Shown here piece after piece: positions 32,302 through 40,854 of a stretch of 64,000 nucleotides of DNA. Positions within the stretch are counted from its first letter, which is position 1, and each line of letters starts with the position of its first letter. The notes under the pieces were generated by a model. That model was not told where the DNA came from. It saw only the letters and a program-made list of their open reading frames with translations, and searched no databases. Origin of the DNA: a virus; the IMG/VR virus record IMGVR_UViG_3300027806_000001, positions 1-64,000 of that record. The stretch is one strand, 5' to 3'. Position numbers and translations under genes: made by a program.

Positions 32302-35300
32302 CTAGTACTTGAAGTAGAGGTCGCCGTCGGACCCCAGGCCGGCGCCGGGGGTGGTGGTGCCGCTGAAGACCTTTGGAATCCTGTTTCCGTTGTTGTTGAT
32401 ATTACCCGAGGCGCTGACCAGGTTCAAGTCGCCTGCCCCGGTCTCGATGACGCCGTTCGTCGTGTCGTGGTTCAACCGCATGAAGTGGTTGGCATTCGAG
32501 CTGCCCCGGCCGTAGAGGTAAAGCGTCGGGTCGGCGTGGTCGATCGTTGGAACACGGTTCGCGCCTCCTCGCTCGTTGTTCTGAACGATAACGAGCGCGC
32601 CACTGCTTCCTGCGTTCTGACTGCCAAGGAGCAGACCAATCGTCATGCACCCTTGACTGCTTGCCTCTTGATATGAGAGCGTGTACCAGTTCGCGCCGCC
32701 CAAAGCAAAGTCAATCGCGTTTCCCATTCTCCATGGTGTGTTACAAAGGAAGCCACCAGCGGTTGTGCTGCCATCGGAGTTCCTGCGCGTTCCGAGAGTG
32801 ACACCAGAACCCCAGGATGTACCGTCAACCGTCATGGCGAAGTCGGTCGATGCAGTCCCGTTCGTACCGATGCGCACCGTGCCGTTGGTCGAGTTGCTCA
32901 GAAACTCGCCGTTCCCCATCACGATCGCGCCGCTGCCCGCCGTGCCGACCGTGAGGGTTTCGGTCGCAGAGTCGTATGTCAGCCCCGCGTCGCCCGCGAA
33001 CGCACCGGCGTTGTTGAACTGGATCTGCCCGCTGCTGCCGCCAGGGCTGCCGCTGCCGCCGGAGACCGTGGCCCACTGCAAGGTGGCATCGTTTCCGGTC
33101 ACTGATGCGATCTGCAGCACCTGGTTGGCCGTGCCGACGGCAGCAGGCATGGTGTAGATGTTGCTGTTCGTGACCGAGGAGGGGGACCGCAGGGCGACGT
33201 AGGTCGAGGTGCTGCTACCGAGGCGGAGCTGGCCCTGGGAGCCGACCTGCAGGTGACTGCCATCGAAGGTGAACGCCGAGGACGCCGCCAGGGCGCCCGA
33301 GGAATTGTACTGGACCTGGTTGGTCGATCCGGCCACCAGGCCCACCGTGCCGCTGGCGTTGGGCAGGGTGATGGTGCGGTTGGCGCCAGGGTCGGCTGCC
33401 TGCAGCCTGGTGGTGAAGGAATTGGCCGTAGCTCCCTCGAACAGGATGCCGACGTCCAACGAGTCGGTTCCGTCCGTGCTGTAGGTGCCCAGGTAGAGGT
33501 TTCCACCGGTGACGCGAACCTGCCCAGCGCCATCCACAGCGTTGGTGACCTGCAGCTGAGCCATGGTTCCGCCCAGGCTGCCCAGCGAGGTGGTAGGGGC
33601 GATCGTCAGGTTTCCGCCCGGCGAGATCGTCAGGCTGTTTGTCGAGCCGCTGTTGGTGGTGATCGACGAAGTCGTGTTGCCCAGCCGGAGCGTCGGATTG
33701 CGCAGCGCCGCGGTGCCGGTCGTGGCCCCGAGGGTAAGGGCGGTGGCGGCTCCTCCGATGTTCAGATTGGTTACGAACGTGTTGAACAGGTTGCCAAGGC
33801 CGGACGTGACCGTGGTGGCAAGGGTGGCGGTGCCCAGGGAGTTGGCCCGGATCGTCAGCGTAGAGTCGCCGGAGGTCGTGCCGATGTTGACCGATGCCGC
33901 GGCTCCGCCCAGGTTGATGGTGGAGGCGCCGCCGGTGGCCATGTTCAGGGTGCCGGTGGTGATGCCGGTGAACAGGTTGACTATGCCGGTGGTGACGTTG
34001 ACGTCCAGGTTCGACGTGCCTGCGGCGATGCCGTTCAAGGTTACCGTGTTGCCGGTAATGTTCGTGCCCAGCCTGATGGTCGGGGCCGCGGCCGCGGCCG
34101 CGGCGATTCGCACGTCTACCGAGGTGGCAGCAAGATTGAAGTTCGACGAGGAGCTGGTGATGTCTCCGCCGTTGACCGCCAGGTCGCCCGCGACGGTCAG
34201 CTCGGACGTGCCGCTGTTGTAGGTCAGGCCGGAATGCCCTCCCAAAGCGCCGCCGTTGTTGAACTGCACCTGGGTCGTGGAGCCGCTGGCTGTGACGGCC
34301 AGGGTGCCGGCGGACAGCGACAGGTTGGATCCGACGGAGATCTCCTCCACCGAACCTGCGGCAGCCGTGGTCCGGCCAAGGATCCTCGCCGTGTTGATGT
34401 TCTGGAACTTGGCGAAGGTGACGGCCTGGTTGGCGATCGTAGTCGTGTTGGAATTGACGCTGGCGGTGACATCGCCGCTCAAGGCTGCCCGCTCGAACGA
34501 CACCTGGCCGGCGGTCACCCAGTTGGCCGAGACAGTGTTGGAGTTGCCAACCACCCGTTCGTTGGTCAAGGTGGCATCCGCGGTGCGAACCAGGTAGTCG
34601 ACCGTGGTGGGGGCGCCGCCGCCTCCGCCGGAGACCGTGGCCCACTGCAGGGTGGCGTCGTTGCCGGACACCGAGGCTATCTGCAGCACCTGGCCGTTGG
34701 AGCCCACCACATCCGGCAGCGTGTAGATGTTGCTGTTCGCAACGCTGGACGGCGAACGGAGCGCGACGAACGTGGCTCCGCTGCTGCCGAGGCGGAGCTG
34801 GCCCTGGGAGCCGACCTGGACATTGGAGCCGTCGAAGGTGAAGACCGAGGAGGCTGTCAGGGCGTTCGAGGAGTTGTACTGGACCTGGCCCGTCGAGCCG
34901 CTGGCCGTGACGGCCAGGGTGCCGGCGGACAAGGACAGGTTGGCTCCGGCCGACAGCTCCTCGACCACCCCGGCGCCTGCCGTGGTCCGGCCCAGGATCC
35001 TGGCCGTGGCAACGTTCTGGATCTTGGCGTAGGTGATCTGGCTGTCGCCGATGCCGGCGGTCGCGAGGGTGCCGAAGCCAAGGGTGGTGCCGCTGAGCCT
35101 GAGCACCTGGCCGTCGACCGTGGCCTGAATGTCGGCCGGATCTCCAGCAGTGGCTGCAGCGCGCCCGATGACCGAATTTGCAGCGCTGTCTCGGATCGCA
35201 GTATTGGTGACGGCATTGGCGGCAATTCCGGGATCGGGGTAGGTGCCGGTCAGAGAGCCGCCGGCCGCCCCGGTCGGCGTCCTGGAATTGGTGAGCCTGC

Positions 35301-36510
35301 TGTCGTTGCCCTCGCAGAAAGTTCCGGTCGTGGAGCCGAAGGATCCGGCCTGCAAGACGCCGCCGGTGCCGGTGATGATCGGCAGGCTGGCGGTCGAGCC
35401 GATGGCGCCGGCATTGGTGATGTTGCCGTGCGTGTGGCTGGATGCGGCAAGACCGGCCTCGGCCGCGGTCTGGTTCTTCCAGAGGCCGCTCGAAAGGTCG
35501 TAGGCCAGCAGGTCGTTGTCCGCCGGCGAAGCGCCGATCAGGACGTCGTGCAGCTCGTCCAGCTCCTGGCCGTTGATGACCTTGACGTAGGCTCGGCCAG
35601 CTGCGCCGTTGCTGGCGTCTTGCACCCAGCCGAGGAACACCAGGTGCGCGGGCTGGACCGGCTTCGTGGTCGTCCAGTTTCCGGCCGTCTGCGAAAGCCA
35701 CAGCGCGTTGCCGTTGACGAACGTGCCAGTGGGCAGGTTGCTCAGGCCGGTCAGCAGGCCCTGGGTGATGATGTAGCCGCTGACGGTGTTCGTGATCGTC
35801 TCGGCCGCCACGCCGATGGTGGTGGCTGCGGTCAGCTCGCTGTCCGCGTCCGCCAGCTCGACCGTCAGGTGGGTGCCCTGGCTGCCGACGATGTAGACGA
35901 CCTGGCCCTTGGTGATGGTGCCGGCGCTGGCCTTGCGCACGATCTTCATCAGGGCCTCGTTGGCCGGGCTCTGGTAGGTGCCGGTGACGACGTTGACGCC
36001 GGAGATCGTGCCGCCGGTCAGGGCGACGGCGTTGGCGTCCTGGGTGGCGACGGTGCCAAGGCCGAGGGTGGTCCTCTGGGCGACGTTGTCGAGGTCGTCC
36101 AGCAGGGCCTTGCCTGCCGCGGTGATGTCCCCGCCGAGCTTGCTGGTGCCGATCGCACCCGGGGCGACCGTCGGATTGGGGTAGTTTCCGCTGAGGTCGC
36201 CGCCGGCTGCGCCGCTAGGGGATCCGCCGGCGGTCGAGTTGACCCACTTCTGCAGGCTGGCGTTGTAGACCAGGGCCTGGCCGTCGGCCAGGGTGCCGAG
36301 GTTCAGCTGGACGTCCTTGAGGGAGGCCAGGAACGCTTCGGCGTCCATGTAGTCGAGGTCACGCCACGCCGTGATGCCGTCGCCGACCTTGAGCAGGTCG
36401 TTGGTCTCGTCGTAGACAGGCTCTCCCCGCCCGTACACCCGGTTGGTGGCGTACAGGTTGGCGTAGGTGTCCCTGCGGATTCGCAGGCGGGCCAGCAGGG
36501 TGGTCGGCAT
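32302..36510 (-). CDS. long tail fibre protein (1402 aa)
   Basis: The N-terminal domain (RIRRDTYANLYATNRVYGRG; VGDGITAWRDLDYM) is the virion-binding domain seen in many fibres. Next comes AAGGDLSGNYPNPTV. A long Thr/Ser/Gly-rich shaft contains repeats: ARILGRTTA plus LSLSAGTLAVTASGST occurs twice, and QVGSQGQLRLGSS with NDATLQWATVSGG occurs twice. The final 200 residues (TPWRMGNAIDFALGGANWYT) are less repetitive and coded with noticeably lower GC. They are probably the receptor-binding tip. No C-terminal autoprotease motif is evident. A receptor-binding role is inferred from the fibre family. Confidence 0.7.
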   Translation of the reverse strand: MPTTLLARLRIRRDTYANLYATNRVYGRGEPVYDETNDLLKVGDGITAWRDLDYMDAEAFLASLKDVQLNLGTLADGQALVYNASLQKWVNSTAGGSPSGAAGGDLSGNYPNPTVAPGAIGTSKLGGDITAAGKALLDDLDNVAQRTTLGLGTVATQDANAVALTGGTISGVNVVTGTYQSPANEALMKIVRKASAGTITKGQVVYIVGSQGTHLTVELADADSELTAATTIGVAAETITNTVSGYIITQGLLTGLSNLPTGTFVNGNALWLSQTAGNWTTTKPVQPAHLVFLGWVQDASNGAAGRAYVKVINGQELDELHDVLIGASPADNDLLAYDLSSGLWKNQTAAEAGLAASSHTHGNITNAGAIGSTASLPIITGTGGVLQAGSFGSTTGTFCEGNDSRLTNSRTPTGAAGGSLTGTYPDPGIAANAVTNTAIRDSAANSVIGRAAATAGDPADIQATVDGQVLRLSGTTLGFGTLATAGIGDSQITYAKIQNVATARILGRTTAGAGVVEELSAGANLSLSAGTLAVTASGSTGQVQYNSSNALTASSVFTFDGSNVQVGSQGQLRLGSSGATFVALRSPSSVANSNIYTLPDVVGSNGQVLQIASVSGNDATLQWATVSGGGGGAPTTVDYLVRTADATLTNERVVGNSNTVSANWVTAGQVSFERAALSGDVTASVNSNTTTIANQAVTFAKFQNINTARILGRTTAAAGSVEEISVGSNLSLSAGTLAVTASGSTTQVQFNNGGALGGHSGLTYNSGTSELTVAGDLAVNGGDITSSSSNFNLAATSVDVRIAAAAAAAPTIRLGTNITGNTVTLNGIAAGTSNLDVNVTTGIVNLFTGITTGTLNMATGGASTINLGGAAASVNIGTTSGDSTLTIRANSLGTATLATTVTSGLGNLFNTFVTNLNIGGAATALTLGATTGTAALRNPTLRLGNTTSSITTNSGSTNSLTISPGGNLTIAPTTSLGSLGGTMAQLQVTNAVDGAGQVRVTGGNLYLGTYSTDGTDSLDVGILFEGATANSFTTRLQAADPGANRTITLPNASGTVGLVAGSTNQVQYNSSGALAASSAFTFDGSHLQVGSQGQLRLGSSTSTYVALRSPSSVTNSNIYTMPAAVGTANQVLQIASVTGNDATLQWATVSGGSGSPGGSSGQIQFNNAGAFAGDAGLTYDSATETLTVGTAGSGAIVMGNGEFLSNSTNGTVRIGTNGTASTDFAMTVDGTSWGSGVTLGTRRNSDGSTTAGGFLCNTPWRMGNAIDFALGGANWYTLSYQEASSQGCMTIGLLLGSQNAGSSGALVIVQNNERGGANRVPTIDHADPTLYLYGRGSSNANHFMRLNHDTTNGVIETGAGDLNLVSASGNINNNGNRIPKVFSGTTTPGAGLGSDGDLYFKY
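33061..33318 (-). repeat. intragenic repeat, copy 2 of fibre shaft module
   Basis: This stretch of about 258 bases is a diverged direct repeat of 34629-34888. Both code for the VQYNSSxALxASSxFTFDGS to NDATLQWATVSGG module of the long fibre. Alignment by eye shows long identical blocks separated by mostly synonymous differences. Confidence 0.6.
34629..34888 (-). repeat. intragenic repeat, copy 1 of fibre shaft module
   Basis: This is the partner of 33061-33318 within the long-fibre gene. A second, shorter pair codes for ARILGRTTA plus LSLSAGTLAVTASGS and lies near 34880-35030 and 34270-34410. The repeats could allow shaft shortening or lengthening by recombination. Confidence 0.6.
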
Positions 36511-37814
36511 CAGGCGGCTCCTCCGTCTATGTCCGGAACGTCGTCGACGGTAAAGGCGTCGCCGCCATCGAGATCCAGATCACCGGGGATAAGTATTGTA
36601 CTTGGAACCCAGGTGGAGGTCGCCGAATCCCACGTCAGGGTCTGCCCCTGGGTCGGAGCGACGGCCGACACCGAGCGGTTCTGTATCTTCGCCACCGTGG
36701 GGTTCGGATAGGTGCCGCTGAGGTCGCCTCCGGCCGTGCTCGGAGGAAGCACCGGAGCGGCGGGAACCCAGGACAATCCGTTCCAGGTCAGGACGTTGTC
36801 GACCGCCGGTGCCGTGGGGGACACCAGCCGGCCCTGCAGGCCCACCACGGTCGGATTCGGGTAAGTGCCGCTGAGATCTCCTCCTGCGGCTCCGGAACTA
36901 CCTCCCCCTCCTCCGCCTGTGCCAGGAGTGAACGGCACCTGCGGAGGAATGACCGAGATGCCGGTGGGGCCTGGCAGCGGGGCGGGCTTGATGACGTCGA
37001 CCGAGATGTCCGGATCCCTGGTCGACGAGATGATCAGCGAGATGGTGTCGGTGAGCGGCAGCTCCCGCATCTGCAGCTTGGCCGCCACGGGGTAGTAGGC
37101 CATGCGGCCCACCACCGAGTACTCCCTGACCTCGTAGGCCCGGGACGTGTCGGCCTCGAGCCAGATGTCCTTGGCCTCCGCCACGGGATTGGCCAGGCAC
37201 CGCACCACCAGCTCGCGCACGTCCGCGGTGCCTATCTTGGTAATATTGGCGTGCCTGGTCTCCTGGTTCTCGATCAGCACCGGGAAGGGTACACCGGGGA
37301 AGTACCCGTCGACGTACCCGGTGCCGGCGCACTTCAGGCAGGCCGAGCTGACCAGGATGCCGGTGTTCTTGTCGGTGCACTCGCAGGTCGGGCCGTAGTA
37401 CCTGCGCTTGAACAGGTAGCCCTGGACTCCGCCCCGCTCCTTGCGCAGGGCAAGGTTCTCCTTGCGGACGAGCTCCTTAAGCAGGCCGGCGTTGATCCCG
37501 GGGATGTTGCCCTCGAGGCCCTTGTTCCTCGAGACGTACTCGCCGGCCGGGGTCTTCAGGCGGACCCGATAGTAGGCCTGGCTGGCAATCGACGCATCGC
37601 GGAAGACGCGGTCGGTAAGGAAGGGGACGCGGTCGCCCTCGTCCAGGACCTGGAACTCGCCGGTATCAAAGCCGGACTGGCTGCGGGCGAACTCGAGGCT
37701 GAAGACGTGGGGGAACGGATCGTCGAACCGCGGGTCCAGCTTCCACGAGACCATCGTGCGGCCGAGGCCGTCGTACGAAACCGACAGGTCTTGGAAGGGC
37801 TGGCCCTGGATCAT
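36510..37814 (-). CDS. neck/appendage protein with FnIII-like domain, 4-Cys zinc motif and fibre-type tail (434 aa)
   Basis: Residues 1-100 (VSYDGLGRTMVSWKLDPRF; YYRVRLKTPAGEYVSRNKG) look like a fibronectin type III-type domain. Residues about 144-162 hold C-x-C and C-x-x-C pairs (CECTDKNTGILVSSACLKC), a probable zinc ribbon followed by AGTGYVDGYFPGV. After about residue 300 there is a Gly linker, then two copies of AGGDLSGTYPNPTV, the same shaft motif as in the adjacent long fibre. The gene overlaps the fibre start by one base. It probably anchors fibres to the neck or tail, which is inference from the chimeric layout. Confidence 0.5.
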   Translation of the reverse strand: MIQGQPFQDLSVSYDGLGRTMVSWKLDPRFDDPFPHVFSLEFARSQSGFDTGEFQVLDEGDRVPFLTDRVFRDASIASQAYYRVRLKTPAGEYVSRNKGLEGNIPGINAGLLKELVRKENLALRKERGGVQGYLFKRRYYGPTCECTDKNTGILVSSACLKCAGTGYVDGYFPGVPFPVLIENQETRHANITKIGTADVRELVVRCLANPVAEAKDIWLEADTSRAYEVREYSVVGRMAYYPVAAKLQMRELPLTDTISLIISSTRDPDISVDVIKPAPLPGPTGISVIPPQVPFTPGTGGGGGGSSGAAGGDLSGTYPNPTVVGLQGRLVSPTAPAVDNVLTWNGLSWVPAAPVLPPSTAGGDLSGTYPNPTVAKIQNRSVSAVAPTQGQTLTWDSATSTWVPSTILIPGDLDLDGGDAFTVDDVPDIDGGAA

Positions 37815-38671
37815 ACGTCGCTATACGGTCCCGGCAGCCAGACGAAGCCGCCCATGATGTTCGCCTCGAACTTGCGCTCCATGCAGAAGCGTTCGAAGTT
37901 GGCCAGGGCCTGCTCCCCCATCTGGATGTAGGCAGGCCCCTTGTTCTTGTCGTCGACCGAGAGGCCGCCCGAGCTGTAGGCCAGCTGGTTGCGCACGTAG
38001 CTGCGGCCGGCCAGGATCAGCAGGTGGCCGATCGTGGCGGAGATGTGCTGCTGCCTCCAAGGGAAGTCTGCGATGTCGTACTGGCCGACGTCCGGGGTCA
38101 TCTCGTTCCAGATCTCGACGGGCTTGGAGATGCAGTAGGCGATCTCGTTGTCCGAGAACTCCACGTCGCTCAGCAGGCTGTTCAGCTCGGGGTAGTCCCT
38201 GAGGTTGAACCGCACCTCGGCGACCGTGACCGGGCGCTTGACCGAGGTGATCCTGGGGCTGATCTCGAGGTACCGCGGCGACTGGTAGAGCAGCTTGCCG
38301 TCGAGGTTGTACACCTGGATGGCGGCCAGGTGCAGGCCCGGGGCCTGCATGATGCCGTCGGGGATGAAGACCTCGATCTCGCCGTAGTCCGGCCGGACCA
38401 CCGAGCAGTCGACCTCGGCGTAGTCCGCCGAGAACAGGGAGGCCCGCACCACGTAGACGATCCGCATGTCCACGATGTTGAGCGGGTTGTTGTCCGGGGT
38501 GAAGACGTGGGTGCGGAAGAAGGCCGGGCCGTTCTCCGGGACCTGGTCGACCGGAAGCTGGTTGGACTTGGACCGGTAGGGGCTGGCCGGGATGCGGTGG
38601 CGGTTGGCGCCGACCACCACGGCCACCGGGCCCAGGATCACGCTGCTCTGTGTGCTTGGGTACTGAGGCAT
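37811..38671 (-). CDS. head-tail connector/neck protein candidate (286 aa)
   Basis: The N-terminal half is beta-rich (RIVYVVRASLFSADYAEVDC; IEVFIPDGIMQAPGLHLAAI). The C-terminal half is helical (VRFNLRDYPELNSLLSDVEF; AYCISKPVEIWNEMTPDV; NFERFCMERKFEANIMGGF), a pattern seen in connector/adaptor proteins. It overlaps the next gene by 4 bases. Its position after the capsid block and before fibre and sheath genes fits the neck. No named family can be confirmed. Confidence 0.45.
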   Translation of the reverse strand: MPQYPSTQSSVILGPVAVVVGANRHRIPASPYRSKSNQLPVDQVPENGPAFFRTHVFTPDNNPLNIVDMRIVYVVRASLFSADYAEVDCSVVRPDYGEIEVFIPDGIMQAPGLHLAAIQVYNLDGKLLYQSPRYLEISPRITSVKRPVTVAEVRFNLRDYPELNSLLSDVEFSDNEIAYCISKPVEIWNEMTPDVGQYDIADFPWRQQHISATIGHLLILAGRSYVRNQLAYSSGGLSVDDKNKGPAYIQMGEQALANFERFCMERKFEANIMGGFVWLPGPYSDV

Positions 38672-38683
38672 GGCGAACCCGGG

Positions 38684-39202
38684 TCAGACGGTGAGGTTTG
38701 CGGAGGTGAGGACCTTGGCCTGGCAGTTGGCGTCGCCGGGGTAGAAGTTGCCGTCCCAGGTCGGGAACCCCAGGTTGGCCGAGGTGGACGCCGAGGCGGT
38801 GGCCGGGGCCGGGTCGAGCCTAAGCAGGTCTCCGGTCTCGGCTCCGCCCACGGTCAGCTCGGCGTAGCCGTAGAGCTCGCCGCGGAAGACGCTGGAGGTG
38901 GACCCCGGGCGGGCGGCCTCGTAGGCGTCCAGGGCCGAGGAGTAGATCTGGATCGAGATGGACGAGGTGCCGATGGAGAACCTGGCCGGGGTGACGGAGT
39001 AGGTCACCGTCTCGATGATGGCGTTGGGGTTCGGATTTCCGACATTTCCGATCAGCCTGGCGTCATAGAGCTTGAAGACGACGTTCAGGACGTCCGCCGG
39101 CACGATCGTGTGGAAAAAGCGCTCCGTCGAGAAGGACATCTTGAAGTCCTCCCCGACGGGGATCGCCTGAAAAACGGTGTTGCTGGAATTTCCGGCGGAC
39201 AT
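38684..39202 (-). CDS. structural protein of capsid-neck region (172 aa)
   Basis: It begins MSAGNSSNTVFQAIPVGEDF. The fold appears beta-rich with short Ser/Thr loops (VTYSVTPARFSIGTSSISIQ). A TATAAT box (39215-39220) lies 13 bases before the start without a convincing -35. It is preceded by a 42-base gap and followed after 12 bases by the connector candidate. The function is not recognised. Confidence 0.4.
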   Translation of the reverse strand: MSAGNSSNTVFQAIPVGEDFKMSFSTERFFHTIVPADVLNVVFKLYDARLIGNVGNPNPNAIIETVTYSVTPARFSIGTSSISIQIYSSALDAYEAARPGSTSSVFRGELYGYAELTVGGAETGDLLRLDPAPATASASTSANLGFPTWDGNFYPGDANCQAKVLTSANLTV

Positions 39203-39244
39203 GAGCAGGCCCCCATTATAGCAGCCCCGGCCGGTTGTTTCGGA

Positions 39245-40297
39245 TCAGTGCAGCGGGTGGACCAGGACCTCGATCGACCAGTCTGAGCTGCCGGCCGCGG
39301 TGAACGAGATGCACCGGTACGGGGCGCTGCCCTGGTTGAAGTCCGGCCTGTGCTCGAAGGTGTAGTTGCAGTTGTACCGGGTGGCGGGCGTGCCTCCGTC
39401 AAGCTGGACGTACATCTGACGGCCGTTGGCGGCCAGGGCCGCCGACGAGGTGATGAGCGTGCTCGACGGGTTGATCAGGCCTGCGGGCTTGGGGTCGGAG
39501 CCGGAAGGATCCGGAACGAAGAGTCCGGCCGGGTTGGCCGTCGGGTACGACAGGTTCACGGCAGCCGACAGTGCCGCGGTCCAGTTGCTTGCCGACGACA
39601 CCTGCACCTGCAGGCGGTTGAATGAGAGGCCGACGGGATTGGTGGCCGCACCTGGGGAGGCTCCGGCGAAGAACACCAGGTCGTAGGCCGGCCAGTTGCC
39701 TGAAGTACCTGTGCGGTATCCCTGCACGGCCGTGGTCACGATCGGAACGCTGAACTCGATCACCAGCCGGTCTGGACCGCCCTTCTGCCGGACCGCCGTG
39801 ACGACGGCCACCGAGGTGAAGCCGGCCGCATCGCCGATGTTGCTGCCGACGGTGGCCGCCTGCACCGGATTGGTGAAGGTGAACGTGTCGCCAGGACGAA
39901 CCCAGTAGTTGTTAGACGAAGCGGCCCTGGCCGTGCTCGGCTGGACGTTCTCCAGGGTGGCCGAGTAGACCACGTGGATGCCGAGAGCCGGGGTGGCGTT
40001 GTTGGCGTAGACCGAGTTGCCGCGCAGGAAGATGTAGCTGTCGGCGTCGGACAGGCAGACGTTCGGAGCAGCGACCAGGTTGTTGGGGCTGGCCGTGGTC
40101 TGACCCTTCACTTCGACCTTGTGGCTCGCCGTGGGCCAGCCTGGGGTCTCGAAGAACACCGTGACGTTTCGGCCCAAGGCCTGGCCTGTGGCGGCCGGGT
40201 AGACGCCTGTGGCAGGGACCACCGGAACAGCCGCCGAGGTGGTGTCCCTGGCGACAAGACGAATGAACCTGGCAATAGGCGCCTGGTAGAAATTCAT
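39245..40297 (-). CDS. structural protein of capsid-neck region (350 aa)
   Basis: It starts MNFYQAPIARFIRLVARDTT. It is Ala/Thr/Ser/Pro-rich and predicted beta-rich (VVYSATLENVQPSTARAASS; RLVIEFSVPIVTTAVQGYRT), with two Cys near the C-terminus (YRCISFTAAGSSDWSIEVLV). A ribosome-binding site lies about 8 bases before the ATG (AGGAGG in AAGGAGGAGCTCC). It may be a decoration, head-surface or neck protein. No family is recognised. Confidence 0.45.
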   Translation of the reverse strand: MNFYQAPIARFIRLVARDTTSAAVPVVPATGVYPAATGQALGRNVTVFFETPGWPTASHKVEVKGQTTASPNNLVAAPNVCLSDADSYIFLRGNSVYANNATPALGIHVVYSATLENVQPSTARAASSNNYWVRPGDTFTFTNPVQAATVGSNIGDAAGFTSVAVVTAVRQKGGPDRLVIEFSVPIVTTAVQGYRTGTSGNWPAYDLVFFAGASPGAATNPVGLSFNRLQVQVSSASNWTAALSAAVNLSYPTANPAGLFVPDPSGSDPKPAGLINPSSTLITSSAALAANGRQMYVQLDGGTPATRYNCNYTFEHRPDFNQGSAPYRCISFTAAGSSDWSIEVLVHPLH

Positions 40298-40326
40298 GGA
40301 GCTCCTCCTTCAAGGACGGGTCAGGA

Positions 40327-40719
40327 TCAGCTGACGGCGTCGATGTAGGCGACGAGCTCTTCGTCCGAGACGCCTCCGGCGAGGTCGGCCGCGGCCGCCT
40401 TGTTCATCGGGGCGACAGGGATGCCTGCTGCAGTGAGGCCGCCGTCGAGCGAGTGGTTCATCGCGGCGAGCGAGATCTTGATCTGGCCCTCGCTCGCGTG
40501 CTTGACGTTGAGGCCGGAGACGATCGTGTCGACGAGAGCGTCGATCGAGACGCCGGTCGAGACCATCGCCGCGAACTTGCCGTTGAGCTGCAGGGCGTGC
40601 GCAAGGTCCTCGGCGCTTTCGAACTTGAGGCCGTGGTCGGCGCAGGCCTTGACGAAGGCCGGGACGTAGTAGGTGCCAACGAGGGTCTGAACAGCTGCGA
40701 TCTTGGTGGTGTCGGGCAT
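40327..40719 (-). CDS. small helical protein after capsid gene (130 aa)
   Basis: I chose ATG 40719 (MPDTTKIAAVQTLVGTYYVP) because AAGGAA lies 6-7 bases upstream; the longer upstream frame lacks such a site. The protein is helical and acidic (GVSIDALVDTIVSGLNVKHA), ending VSDEELVAYIDAVS. It is the first gene after the hairpin that follows the capsid gene and has its own promoter candidate at 40761-40788. High expression is plausible. It could be a decoration or assembly factor. Confidence 0.5.
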   Translation of the reverse strand: MPDTTKIAAVQTLVGTYYVPAFVKACADHGLKFESAEDLAHALQLNGKFAAMVSTGVSIDALVDTIVSGLNVKHASEGQIKISLAAMNHSLDGGLTAAGIPVAPMNKAAAADLAGGVSDEELVAYIDAVS

Positions 40720-40760
40720 CTTGGATTCCTTGTAGGGGCGCATCGGGCGCCGGAGAGTGC

Positions 40761-40788
40761 ATTGTAGCCGGAATGCACGATGCTGCAA
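40761..40788 (-). promoter_or_regulatory. sigma-70-type promoter, TTGCAG-N16-TACAAT
   Basis: On the minus strand TTGCAG (40788-40783) and TACAAT (40766-40761) are separated by 16 bases. The promoter lies in the 135-base gap between the capsid gene and the 130-residue gene, after the hairpin at 40806-40833, and would restart transcription for the neck and fibre genes. The same TTGC/TANAAT pattern occurs at 44518-44546 and 62092-62120. Confidence 0.5.
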
Positions 40789-40805
40789 AATCCGGATGGC
40801 AAGGA

Positions 40806-40833
40806 CAAGGGGCCCCCTTGCGGGAGCCCCTTG
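40806..40833 (-). terminator. hairpin after the major capsid gene
   Basis: The inverted repeat CAAGGGGC / GCCCCTTG has an 8-base stem with a GC-rich 12-base loop. It begins 22 bases past the capsid stop. The following U-tract is poor on the minus strand, so it may act as a partial terminator or an RNA-stability element. Confidence 0.55.
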
Positions 40834-40854
40834 CGGTTCAGGTCAGGTCACCGA

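Noticed and set aside
34081-34110. GCGGCC-type simple repeat as a regulatory element
   Set aside because: It simply encodes a run of Ala inside the long-fibre shaft.
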